From Caryophanales bacterium UBA6769 (GTDB lineage: Bacteria > Bacillota > Bacilli > Bacillales > UBA6769): a stretch of 20,209 bases of DNA. The position numbers and the translations under genes are program-made. Below the pieces are notes generated by a model. It saw only the letters and a list, made by a program, of their open reading frames with translations. It made no database searches and was not told the origin of the DNA. This document shows, in pieces, positions 8,873 to 15,297 of this stretch; position 1 is the stretch's first letter, and each line of letters opens with the position of its first letter. The stretch is taken from NCBI GenBank assembly GCA_002453275.1, contig DKGN01000111.1, positions 1 to 20,209 on the forward strand. Direction: 5' to 3'.

Positions 8873-9160
8873 TTACCAATAAGGTTCTTGTTGATTCGAT
8901 AACTTTAAAATAAATGGATAGAGCGCAAAGATTAAAATTACTAGCACAACAGCAAAAATCAATGTTGTACTCATTGTAAATTCGAACCCAATAATGATTG
9001 GTAAAAGGATTAACGGAATGAGCCCAAATATAGCACCTTGTTTTCTAGAGGACGCGGATTCGTATTGTTTTACATGACAATGAGGGCACTTTAACTTAAA
9101 TAATGTCTTAATTGTTTGCTTCCAAGTCCATTTTTCACCGCAATTTTGACAAGTAGGCAA
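8873..9160 (-). CDS. Zinc-ribbon membrane protein (cxxc_20_cxxc type)
   Basis: A 95-residue protein with an N-terminal zinc ribbon and two membrane helices. Cys4-x2-Cys7 (PTCQNCGEKWTW) and Cys25-x2-Cys28 (CPHC) form the metal site, and a KQYES segment follows. Helices lie at about residues 43-61 and 64-84. This matches the small Bacillus family known as TIGR04104, whose role is unknown. I place the start at TTG 9160 because it gives the family N-terminus MPTCQNCG and has AAGGGAGTG seven bases upstream; an in-frame GTG at 9181 would lie upstream of that site. It is transcribed against rnr and smpB and so is an insertion into the usual rnr-smpB order. Confidence 0.8.
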   Translation of the reverse strand: MPTCQNCGEKWTWKQTIKTLFKLKCPHCHVKQYESASSRKQGAIFGLIPLILLPIIIGFEFTMSTTLIFAVVLVILIFALYPFILKLSNQQEPYW

Positions 9161-9174
9161 GGACCGCACTCCCT

Positions 9175-9230
9175 TCAACACATGTTAAAAAATTAAAAAA
9201 TTACTTTTTTACATTTTAACACATATTAAA
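9175..9230. repeat. Pair of 15-base direct repeats in an AT-rich divergent intergenic region
   Basis: TCAACACATGTTAAA (9175-9189) and TTAACACATATTAAA (9216-9230) differ at two positions and start exactly 41 bases apart, near four helical turns. They lie between the leftward zinc-ribbon gene and the rightward smpB gene. The first overlaps the edge of the zinc-ribbon ribosome site. They could be binding sites for a regulator of the leftward gene; no known consensus is claimed. Confidence 0.4.
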
Positions 9231-9266
9231 TCCCCTCGAATCATTTTCCAGATCCAAAGCCACAAC

Positions 9267-9295
9267 TTGTGATAACATTATAATTTTGTTATGAT
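9267..9295 (+). promoter_or_regulatory. smpB promoter
   Basis: TTGTGA (9267-9272), a 17-base spacer, and TATGAT (9290-9295) form a good sigma-A promoter 35 bases before the smpB start. It replaces the cotranscription with rnr that is usual in Bacillus. Confidence 0.7.
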
Positions 9296-9330
9296 AAAGA
9301 GTACGTCAACGATAGTTAAGGGGGGAGAGT

Positions 9331-9795
9331 ATGTCGAAGGGATCAGGAGTCATTGCACAAAATCGAAAAGCTAGACACGATTATTTTATTGAAGAGACAT
9401 ATGAAGCGGGACTTGTCTTACAAGGAACAGAAATTAAATCAATTCGAGCACGTCGCGTCAACTTACAGGATGCGCATGCGAGAATCATGAATGGCGAGGC
9501 TTTTCTTGTCAACATGCACATTAGCCCTTATGAGCAAGGGAACCGTTACAATCATGACCCAACCCGCTCCCGTAAGCTGTTATTGCATAAAAAAGAAATT
9601 AATCGGCTAATTGGGAGAACGAAAGAAGATGGATTTACAATTGTTCCCCTAAGACTTTATATTAAAAATGGCTTTGCTAAAGTATTGCTCGGTGTCGGAA
9701 AAGGAAAGAAAAAGTACGACAAACGAGAAGACTTAAAACAAAAAGCAGCAAAGCGGGAAATCGAGAGAGCCTTTCGCGAGCAACAAAAAATGTAA
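9331..9795 (+). CDS. smpB: SsrA-binding protein SmpB
   Basis: Binds the tRNA-like part of tmRNA and places it in the A site of stalled ribosomes, its C-terminal tail reading the empty mRNA channel. The product is 154 residues, the usual length. Conserved segments are NRKARHDYFIEETYEAGLVL, GTEIKSIRARRVNLQDAH and the basic tail with KREDLKQKAAKREIERAFR. The start is ATG 9331 behind AAGGGGGGAG. It is followed by ssrA itself, its RNA partner, whose promoter begins 20 bases after the stop codon. Confidence 0.97.
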   Translation: MSKGSGVIAQNRKARHDYFIEETYEAGLVLQGTEIKSIRARRVNLQDAHARIMNGEAFLVNMHISPYEQGNRYNHDPTRSRKLLLHKKEINRLIGRTKEDGFTIVPLRLYIKNGFAKVLLGVGKGKKKYDKREDLKQKAAKREIERAFREQQKM

Positions 9796-9815
9796 AGGCG
9801 TGCAATCTTTACATT

Positions 9816-9843
9816 TTGCATCAATCACTATCCGTGCTATACT
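9816..9843 (+). promoter_or_regulatory. ssrA promoter
   Basis: TTGCAT (9816-9821), a 16-base spacer and TATACT (9838-9843) form a sigma-A-type promoter. It would start a precursor about 80 bases upstream of the mature tmRNA 5' end, trimmed by RNase P. The -10 overlaps a short palindrome, ACTATATAGT (9841-9850). Confidence 0.6.
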
Positions 9844-10021
9844 ATATAGTGCACACTAAATCCAAGATTTATAAAAAGCAGGATATGTGCAAAACATTTA
9901 TTCATCCATTACTTGCGGATGAAAAATTTTGGGGACGTTCAGGATTCGACAGGGGTAGGTCGAGCTTGAATTGCGAGCCGAGCTGGAGAACTCGTTAATC
10001 CCTCCAAAGCCAATAATAACT

Positions 10022-10060
10022 GGCAAAGAAAACAACAACCTCGCTTTAGCTGCTTAATAG
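10022..10060 (+). CDS. tmRNA tag reading frame
   Basis: The resume codon is GGC at 10022, giving the tag GKENNNLALAA followed by tandem stops TAA TAG. With the alanine carried by tmRNA the added peptide is AGKENNNLALAA, 12 residues, shorter than the B. subtilis tag but ending in the ALAA signal for ClpXP-type proteases. Confidence 0.92.
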
Positions 10061-10276
10061 CACTTTAGCGGTTCCTCCCTCCATCGCCCATGTGGTAGGG
10101 TAAGGAACTCACTCTTAGTGGGCTACGCCGGAGGTCGCCGTCTGAGGCCGAAGGAAGAGACGAATCAGACTAGCTGCTTGGAAGCCTGTCAGTAGGCTGA
10201 AAAGTAAGCGAAACATGAATATACTGACTACGCTCGTAGATATTTAAGTGGCGATACCTCTGGACGTGGGTTCGAT

Positions 10277-10550
10277 TAGAAAATAGTCGCCTTGTATGGC
10301 AACATACAAGTGATAATCCGGCTTTATCGGTGAAACCTAACTCACTATTTTAGTGATAAGGCAATACCGAGCGGTATGTGGAGCAATCCAACAGCCGTGT
10401 ATCGACTTATAGGCTACCTTAAGGGTAGTACTAGGATGTGGAATACTGCTAAACATCGTTAGCAAATCTAAATTTCACATAATACGCCGGAGGACCTGTA
10501 TATAGGTTCAAGATATAGTCAGCGCCATGACGAAAGCATGGAAGGACGCG
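10277..10550 (+). mobile_element. Group I intron in the tmRNA T-loop, no ORF
   Basis: A 274-nt self-splicing-type intron. The 5' splice site follows U10276: exon CGAU plus intron UA pairs with UAGUCG in P1, placing the conserved U-G wobble exactly at the junction. It ends in G10550, the expected omega-G. Other readable parts are a perfect 8-bp hairpin with a GCAA tetraloop (10291-10310, P2), a Q-like AATACCGAGC, GACTTAT (about 10413) pairing as P7 with the canonical S element AAGATATAGTC (10510-10520), hairpins CTACC/GGGTAG and GCTAA/TTAGC (P7.1/P7.2, as in subgroup IA), P8 GGACCT/AGGTTC and P9 CCATG/CATGG. It is too short to encode a homing endonuclease. A subgroup IA3 intron at the tmRNA T-loop was reported from Clostridium botulinum, so the site has a precedent. 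Confidence 0.93.
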
Positions 10551-10610
10551 TCCCACCGTCTCCATCAGGTAATACGTTGTGAATTAATTAAAGCATAATG
10601 TGGCTTTAAG

Positions 10611-10639
10611 CATAAAAATGTTACAGTGACATCTTTATG
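10611..10639 (+). other. Hairpin downstream of ssrA
   Basis: CATAAAAATGT (10611-10621) and ACATCTTTATG (10629-10639) pair with one mismatch around a 7-base loop. It lies 44 bases past the tmRNA 3' end in the trailer and is not followed by T residues. It may be a processing or stability structure of the precursor. Confidence 0.45.
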
Positions 10640-10676
10640 TTAAAAAGTTGCGGCCAATTTTATACTACCTTGTGAG

Positions 10677-10713
10677 AGAAGTCCTTAGCCATTTGGTTTA
10701 GGACTTCTTTTTG
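10677..10713 (+). terminator. Rho-independent terminator of ssrA
   Basis: AGAAGTCCT (10677-10685) pairs with AGGACTTCT; the stem is extended by AGCC/GGTT with a mismatch, and five T residues follow. It ends the tmRNA precursor about 110 bases after the mature 3' end. Confidence 0.9.
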
Positions 10714-10960
10714 GCTTATATTTTATTTTTCTAAGTTTTAAAACGTAACCAAAATATTAACAAAGTCTCTTTGGGGTTACTTGAAGACTATACATACCAT
10801 TGTGTTTCATATGTTATTAAATCTAACAACAGGGAGGAAGCGATAAAGGAATTAATGGCTGTTAAGAAAACGATGACATAATAAACATCAAATCTTTGTT
10901 TTTTATTTACTTATCTTTATACGGTACGAAGGTATGGTAGATTTAAGTTAAAGACAAAAA

Positions 10961-10984
10961 CATTGAAGGTTGTTTACTTCAATG
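10961..10984. repeat. Palindrome with 8-bp arms near a promoter-like motif
   Basis: CATTGAAG (10961-10968) and CTTCAATG (10977-10984) are perfect inverted copies around 8 bases. The loop carries TGTTTA and the right arm runs into AATGGGTAT; the same two words, TGTTTAC and AATGGGTAT, recur at the copB promoter 90 bases downstream. It may be a second, decayed operator or a regulator site. Confidence 0.4.
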
Positions 10985-11062
10985 GGTATTAAAGATAATC
11001 CTACGTGAAAGAATAGAATTTGTATACACATCGTTTTAGGGACCATTGATGTTGTATGAATG

Positions 11063-11090
11063 TTTACAATATACCCTTAATGGGTATAAA
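11063..11090 (+). promoter_or_regulatory. copB promoter with CsoR-like operator
   Basis: TTTACA (11063-11068), 16 bases, and TATAAA (11085-11090) form a promoter. A perfect palindrome with arms TATACCC and GGGTATA around TTAAT (11070-11088) fills the spacer and overlaps the -10. Its form resembles the CsoR operators of copper operons such as copZA in B. subtilis (ATACCC...GGGTAT). Repression by apo-CsoR, relieved by Cu(I), is inferred. No csoR gene lies in the window. Confidence 0.7.
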
Positions 11091-11282
11091 AATTAAATAA
11101 CGTCATTTTGATATCCGAGATAAAGTGGGAATCAAAGCCAGGCAGATAAACTATTTTACGTCATTAATCGGAAGCTGCAAATTAGTGGGTGCAGCTGATG
11201 GTTTCAGTTTTATATCAGTAGTTTTAACTGGAATGTGGCTTCAGAAGATTAATCTAAAGAAAGATTAGAAGGAGAGAAAAAG

Positions 11283-13319
11283 ATGGATAAACACGAACAT
11301 CATCATTTAACACATCATGAATCTGCACATGACAATCATCAAGGTCATGGTGGAGATGGTGGTCATCATAATCACCATGCACATATGGTAGAGGATTTCA
11401 AAAAGCGTTTTTACATATCGTTGATTTTTATGATTCCGATTTTGATTTTATCACCGATGATTCAAATGTTCCTTAATGTAGACTGGCGTTTCACAGGAGA
11501 CGTATATATTTTATTTGCGTTATCGTCTATTGTTTTTTTCTATGGAGGTTGGCCGTTTCTAACAGGAGCAAAAGATGAATTAAAAGAAAAAATCCCGGGT
11601 ATGATGACGCTCATTTCCTTAGCGATTGTTGTAGCTTATGTGTACAGTTCAGCTGCTGTCTTTGGTTTTGCTGGGGATGACTTCTTTTGGGAGCTAGCAA
11701 CACTCATTGTCATTATGCTACTTGGGCATTGGATCGAAATGCGTTCTGTTATGGGTGCTTCTAAGGCATTGGAAGAACTAGCAAAGTTAATGCCATCAGA
11801 AGCAAGTGTCATTGATGAAGAAGGTAACGTAACCGTTGTTGACATAACAGAGCTACGGCATGATGATCGTGTGCTAGTGAAGCCAGGGGAAAAAATCCCA
11901 GTTGATGGTGAAATTATTGACGGAAGATCAACGATCGATGAATCGATGCTCACGGGCGAATCGATTCCTATTGAAAAGGGAACAGGCGATGAAGCGATCG
12001 GTGGTTCTGTAAATGGAGAAGGTTCATTAACGATCTCAATTAAGAAAACCGGAGAAGAAACATATTTGTCTCAAGTCATTAAGCTTGTAAAAGAAGCTCA
12101 GGAATCTAAATCTAGAGCACAAGACCTTGCAAATCGAGCAGCAAAGTGGTTGTTTTATGGGGCACTTGCAGCTGGTCTCTTGACCTTTGTCATTTGGATT
12201 GCTTTAGGTTATTCCGTTTCTTTTGCCATTGTAAGAATGGTAACGGTCTTAATTATTGCATGTCCACATGCACTTGGACTTGCGGCTCCTCTTGTAGTTG
12301 CTGTATCCACATCAATTGCAGCGAAAAATGGATTGTTGATTCGAAACCGGGCTGCATTTGAAAGTGCAAGGTCTATTGAGGCGGTTGTTTTTGATAAAAC
12401 AGGCACATTAACAAAGGGCGAATTCGGTGTAACGAATATTGCAACAGAAGGTTCGTACACAGAGGATGACATTCTTGCTTTGGCTGCAGCTGTGGAAGCT
12501 CATTCCGAACATCCACTTGCACGCGGAATTTTAAAATCTGCAGAAGAGAGAAAACTCACCATTAAACCAGTACAAAACTTTCAATCTTTAACTGGAAAAG
12601 GACTTCAGGGAGAAGTTGAAGGAAAAGCAATTATGGTTGTCAGTCCAGGATATGTCCGTTCGGAAAATTTGACATTTGATGAAGGACCATTTAATGAATG
12701 GTCGGAAGAAGGTAAAACCGTTGTTTTCACATTAGTTGATGGGAAGATTGGCGGTATGATTGCTTTAGCTGATATTATCCGTGATACAGCAAAGGAAGCG
12801 ATCAACAAATTGAAAGAAATCAACGTAAAATCAATTATGCTTACAGGTGACAATGAGAAGGTTGCACAGTATGTCGGGGCAAAATTAAATATGGATGAGA
12901 TATTTGCTGAAGTTTTACCGCATGACAAGTCAGATAAAATCGTTGAGGTACAAACGAAAGAAGGACTACGCACTGCGATGACTGGAGACGGTGTAAATGA
13001 TGCACCCGCACTTGCAAAGGCTGATCTTGGCATTGCGGTTGGTGCAGGAACTGACGTTGCGATCGAAACAGCGGATGTAGTGCTAGTAAAAAGTAATCCA
13101 TTGGATGTATTGAATATTATCAAACTTTCAAGAGCAACCTATCGCAAAATGATACAAAATTTGTGGTGGGCAGCTGGCTACAATATAGCCGCAATTCCGC
13201 TTGCAGCCGGAGTTCTTTATCCGTTAGGTATTGTTTTAAGCCCAGCAGTTGGAGCGATACTTATGTCGCTGAGTACTGTTATTGTAGCGATTAATGCAAA
13301 AATGCTAAAAGTCGATTGA
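11283..13319 (+). CDS. copB: CopB-type heavy-metal P1B ATPase (CPH motif)
   Basis: A membrane ATPase that exports copper (Cu2+/Cu+) or silver, by family. The product is 678 residues. The first 35 residues are very rich in His (14 or so) with no CxxC metal domain. The translocation motif is Cys327-Pro-His (ACPHALGLAAP) in place of CPC, which defines the P1B-3 CopB group; MSLSTVIVAINA near the C-terminus agrees. Other marks are TGES (224-227), the phosphorylated Asp371 in DKTGTLTKG, the SEHPLA His-Pro motif and TGDGVNDAPAL. About eight membrane helices are expected. The start is ATG 11283 behind AGAAGGAGAG. It sits alone behind a CsoR-like operator, with an SCO1-like gene fragment after it, consistent with copper handling. 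Confidence 0.92.
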   Translation: MDKHEHHHLTHHESAHDNHQGHGGDGGHHNHHAHMVEDFKKRFYISLIFMIPILILSPMIQMFLNVDWRFTGDVYILFALSSIVFFYGGWPFLTGAKDELKEKIPGMMTLISLAIVVAYVYSSAAVFGFAGDDFFWELATLIVIMLLGHWIEMRSVMGASKALEELAKLMPSEASVIDEEGNVTVVDITELRHDDRVLVKPGEKIPVDGEIIDGRSTIDESMLTGESIPIEKGTGDEAIGGSVNGEGSLTISIKKTGEETYLSQVIKLVKEAQESKSRAQDLANRAAKWLFYGALAAGLLTFVIWIALGYSVSFAIVRMVTVLIIACPHALGLAAPLVVAVSTSIAAKNGLLIRNRAAFESARSIEAVVFDKTGTLTKGEFGVTNIATEGSYTEDDILALAAAVEAHSEHPLARGILKSAEERKLTIKPVQNFQSLTGKGLQGEVEGKAIMVVSPGYVRSENLTFDEGPFNEWSEEGKTVVFTLVDGKIGGMIALADIIRDTAKEAINKLKEINVKSIMLTGDNEKVAQYVGAKLNMDEIFAEVLPHDKSDKIVEVQTKEGLRTAMTGDGVNDAPALAKADLGIAVGAGTDVAIETADVVLVKSNPLDVLNIIKLSRATYRKMIQNLWWAAGYNIAAIPLAAGVLYPLGIVLSPAVGAILMSLSTVIVAINAKMLKVD

Positions 13320-13364
13320 ACCATTAAGGCTTTTGCCCTTAAATGGGGCGCGCAAGTGGCGCAA

Positions 13365-13508
13365 CTATGAGTTGTATTCATTTACAATGAAACCTTTGTC
13401 GTCGATTAAGTAAAAGTTTGTCCCATGAATGACTCGATTGGATGTATCGTGTTTTTTTGGACGGTCGTTTGGAATGTGCTTTTGTAAAAACTTCAATTCC
13501 TTTATATC
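13365..13508 (-). pseudogene. SCO1/SenC-like protein, C-terminal fragment
   Basis: A 47-residue leftward reading frame bounded by stops, with no proper start. Its end reads VIHGTNFYLIDDKGFIVNEY, which fits the C-terminal part of SCO1/SenC copper chaperones for cytochrome oxidase: a copper-ligand His followed by a FYLI strand, D-x-G turn and V strand (compare B. subtilis YpmQ). The N-terminal two thirds with the CxxxC copper motif is missing. Upstream in the same frame, beyond a TAA (13509-13511), I see no SCO similarity. It looks like a decayed remnant next to copB. The assignment is by pattern and memory of the family, not alignment. Confidence 0.55.
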
Positions 13509-13612
13509 TTATGATCTAATTCTACATCCTGAATCAACCTTCACTTTTCCATGTTCAAAATGTCGAACTACACAATGATGGGAGATGTTGAAAAACAGAA
13601 AAATCGTTTCAA

Positions 13613-13641
13613 TTGACAATTAGGGAAAAGAAACCTATAAT
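13613..13641 (+). promoter_or_regulatory. Consensus sigma-A promoter of the MFS-grx-arsR operon
   Basis: TTGACA (13613-13618), exactly 17 bases, and TATAAT (13636-13641) match the sigma-A consensus at all twelve positions. Such a strong promoter needs a repressor; an operator lies directly downstream. Confidence 0.9.
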
Positions 13642-13647
13642 TTCAAT

Positions 13648-13669
13648 TATTCAATTAAACAATTGAATA
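13648..13669. promoter_or_regulatory. ArsR-family-type operator
   Basis: TATTCAATT (13648-13656) and AATTGAATA (13661-13669) are perfect inverted copies separated by four bases. The palindrome covers the predicted transcription start, six bases after the -10. AT-rich palindromes with TTCAA/TTGAA arms are typical of ArsR/SmtB repressors. The ArsR-like protein encoded third in this operon is the natural candidate, giving autorepression. Confidence 0.75.
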
Positions 13670-13719
13670 GGAGTATAGTATAGTAAGAAAAGATAATTAT
13701 GGGGATGAAGGTGTTTACA

Positions 13720-14982
13720 ATGTCTAGTGAATTGAATGCTTTGGCACAAGAATATATAAATAATCCAGAAAAGCAAAAACAATTATATAAACGTACATTA
13801 TTCATTGTCGTAATTTCTCAAATATTTGGCGGAGCAGGATTAGCTGCAGGTATCACCGTAGGAGCACTGCTTGCAGAACAAATGCTGGGAACAGATGCAT
13901 TTGCAGGAGTTCCGGCAGCTTTATTCACTTTAGGTTCAGCAGGGGCTGCATTGTTAATAGGAAGACTATCAAACCGTTTTGGAAGACGTATGGGCCTTGC
14001 AACAGGTTTTATAACAGGTGGACTCGGAGCAATAGGTGTTGTGATTGCAGCTGTTATAAATAGTGTGTTTTTATTATTCATATCCTTACTTGTATATGGT
14101 GCAGGTACTGCAACAAATTTACAAACACGCTATGCGGGTACAGATTTAGCGACTAACAAACAGCGAGGTACTGCTGTAAGTATAGCGATGTTTTCCACGA
14201 CATTTGGTGCAGTTGCAGGTCCCAATTTAGTAGATGTTATGGGTGATTTCGCTCGCTCTATTAACGTTCCAGAACTTGCAGGACCGTTTATTTTATCAGC
14301 TGCGGCATATATTTTGGCAGGTCTTGTATTATTCATTTATCTGCGTCCCGATCCATTTATAATCGCTTTAAAAATAAATGCAAATAAGCAAACTACACAA
14401 CGCAATGAAAAACTAGAAAATAATCAAATAAATAAACAGGGAATTGCAGTTGGCGCTATCATCATGGTATTGACTCAAGTCGTCATGCTCGCGATTATGA
14501 CAATGACACCCGTTCACATGGGGGATCATGGTCACAGCTTACGTGCTATTGGGCTTGTTATCGGCTTTCATATAGCTGCCATGTATCTACCTTCGCCCTT
14601 AACAGGAATTCTTGTCGATAAGTTTGGCCGTTCTGTCATGGCGTTGGCTTCTGGATTTACATTGCTTGCTTCAGGTCTTCTAGCTGCGGTTGCACCGGGA
14701 GAATCTTTATTTTTTATGATTGTTTCTCTTGTCTTACTTGGTATTGGCTGGAATTTTGGTTTAATTAGTGGCACAGCTCTCATTGTTGATTCAACAGAAC
14801 CTTCAACCCGGGCCAAGTCGCAAGGAACAGTGGATGTTTTTATTGCATTAGGTGGCTCTGCTGGTGGCGCCCTTTCAGGAATGGTCGTTGCTGGTTTCAG
14901 TTTCACAGCATTATCACTTGTTGGTGGTCTTCTGTCTTTACTACTTATTCCAGTTGTGCTTTGGTATAAAGCTAGAATCTAA
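13720..14982 (+). CDS. MFS transporter, 12 membrane helices
   Basis: A major facilitator superfamily protein of 420 residues; substrate unknown. After a soluble N-terminus (about 25 residues) there are two sets of about six hydrophobic helices joined by a polar, Asn/Lys/Gln-rich linker near residues 213-240. Motif A is visible as GRLSNRFGRRMG between helices 2 and 3, with a degenerate second copy DKFGRS in the C-half. I choose ATG 13720 because AAGGTG ends six bases before it; the upstream in-frame ATGs at 13699 and 13705 lack a site. It is the first gene of an operon with a glutaredoxin and an ArsR-rhodanese regulator, so export of a thiol-reactive anion or metalloid is plausible, but that is inference. 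Confidence 0.88.
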   Translation: MSSELNALAQEYINNPEKQKQLYKRTLFIVVISQIFGGAGLAAGITVGALLAEQMLGTDAFAGVPAALFTLGSAGAALLIGRLSNRFGRRMGLATGFITGGLGAIGVVIAAVINSVFLLFISLLVYGAGTATNLQTRYAGTDLATNKQRGTAVSIAMFSTTFGAVAGPNLVDVMGDFARSINVPELAGPFILSAAAYILAGLVLFIYLRPDPFIIALKINANKQTTQRNEKLENNQINKQGIAVGAIIMVLTQVVMLAIMTMTPVHMGDHGHSLRAIGLVIGFHIAAMYLPSPLTGILVDKFGRSVMALASGFTLLASGLLAAVAPGESLFFMIVSLVLLGIGWNFGLISGTALIVDSTEPSTRAKSQGTVDVFIALGGSAGGALSGMVVAGFSFTALSLVGGLLSLLLIPVVLWYKARI

Positions 14983-15016
14983 GAAAAAATTCATTATGAT
15001 AAAAGGAGAGATTTTT

Positions 15017-15247
15017 GTGAATGAAATTACTGTCTATACAACAAGTACTTGTCCGTACTGTGACATGATGACAAACTTTTTAAAGGAGAAGGGTATTCCT
15101 TTTAAAGAAGTAAACGTACAACAAGATGAGGTTGCTGCAAATCGTTTAATACAGACTACAGGTCAAATGGGAGTGCCTCAAACTGAAGTAAATGGTCAAT
15201 GGGTATTAGGATTCGACCCGGAAAAAGTTATGCAATTAATCAAGTGA
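15017..15247 (+). CDS. Glutaredoxin-like thiol-disulfide protein
   Basis: A 76-residue single-domain glutaredoxin/NrdH-type protein. The redox motif is Cys12-Pro-Tyr-Cys15 (TSTCPYCDMM), followed by the cis-Pro segment GVPQTEVNG and a GFDPEKVMQLI end, all typical of the family. The start is GTG 15017, with AAAGGAG at 15002-15008; the nearby ATG at 15021 is out of frame. A longer in-frame extension upstream overlaps the MFS gene and has no ribosome site. It may reduce protein or substrate disulfides, persulfides or an oxidised metalloid handled by the neighbouring genes. Spacing to the MFS gene is 34 bases, to the regulator 50. Confidence 0.92.
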   Translation: MNEITVYTTSTCPYCDMMTNFLKEKGIPFKEVNVQQDEVAANRLIQTTGQMGVPQTEVNGQWVLGFDPEKVMQLIK

Positions 15248-15297
15248 AAATTTGCTTGCAGTGATTCAATATAAAGATTTAATTGAGGATGATAAGT

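Larger units (their letters stand above)
9931..10567 (+). ncRNA. ssrA: tmRNA (10Sa RNA), interrupted by a group I intron
   Basis: Acts as tRNA-Ala and as mRNA to release stalled ribosomes and tag the unfinished protein for proteolysis. The 5' end GGGGACG (9931-9937) pairs with CGTCTCC (10557-10563), including the G3-U70 pair that specifies alanylation; A73 is 10564. The 5' exon (9931-10276) has the typical D-region, the tag frame and the pseudoknot region. The 3' exon starts at 10551. Joined exons give a 360-nt RNA to A73, the normal Bacillus size, with T stem GTGGG/CCCAC and T loop TTCGATT. The three bases after A73 are TCA, not an encoded CCA, so CCA must be added after end trimming or the end is altered. 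SmpB is encoded just upstream. Confidence 0.96.
10714..11282. other. Long intergenic region between ssrA and copB
   Basis: No gene longer than a few codons is supported. It contains an 8-codon start-stop frame (ATG at 10854, weak site AAAGGA), a perfect 8-bp palindrome (10961-10984), a CsoR-like operator and promoter (11063-11090), two copies of ACGTCATT (11100-11107 and 11158-11165), and hairpins GCTGCA/TGCAGC (about 11173-11194) and TAATCT/AGATTA (11250-11255/11262-11267) just before the copB ribosome site. These make a leader of about 190 bases for copB that could hold further regulation. No riboswitch is recognised. Confidence 0.55.
13320..13719. other. Intergenic region copB to MFS gene
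   Basis: Besides the SCO1-like remnant (13365-13508) and the promoter/operator at 13613-13669, there is a hairpin just after copB: CCATTAAGG (13321-13329) with CCTTAAATGG (13337-13346), one bulge, no T tract, so at best a weak terminator. The stretch 13512-13600 shows nothing recognisable. Confidence 0.5.

Noticed and set aside
9816..9998. 60-codon open frame across the ssrA promoter and 5' end
   Set aside because: It runs through the tmRNA 5' end, has no ribosome site and no protein-like pattern; the RNA gene explains the sequence.
10854..10880. 8-codon ORF in the ssrA-copB gap
   Set aside because: It has only a weak AAAGGA site and no relation to a downstream start, and short start-stop pairs are expected by chance in AT-rich DNA.
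11283..11390. His-codon-rich repeats at the start of copB as a tandem repeat element
   Set aside because: The repetition comes from His codons in a known N-terminal metal-binding extension of CopB proteins; there is no DNA-level repeat unit.
12605..13123. Leftward 172-codon frame inside copB
   Set aside because: It is an antisense shadow of the ATPase catalytic domain, low in complexity and rich in Ser/Ala/Thr, with no independent signals.
13321..13346. Hairpin after copB as its terminator
   Set aside because: The stem has a bulge and is followed by GGGCGCGC rather than T residues, so it is not called a terminator.
14852..15016. N-terminal extension of the glutaredoxin frame into the MFS gene
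   Set aside because: The extension overlaps the MFS coding sequence in another frame and lacks a ribosome site; GTG 15017 has a strong one and gives the normal family N-terminus.
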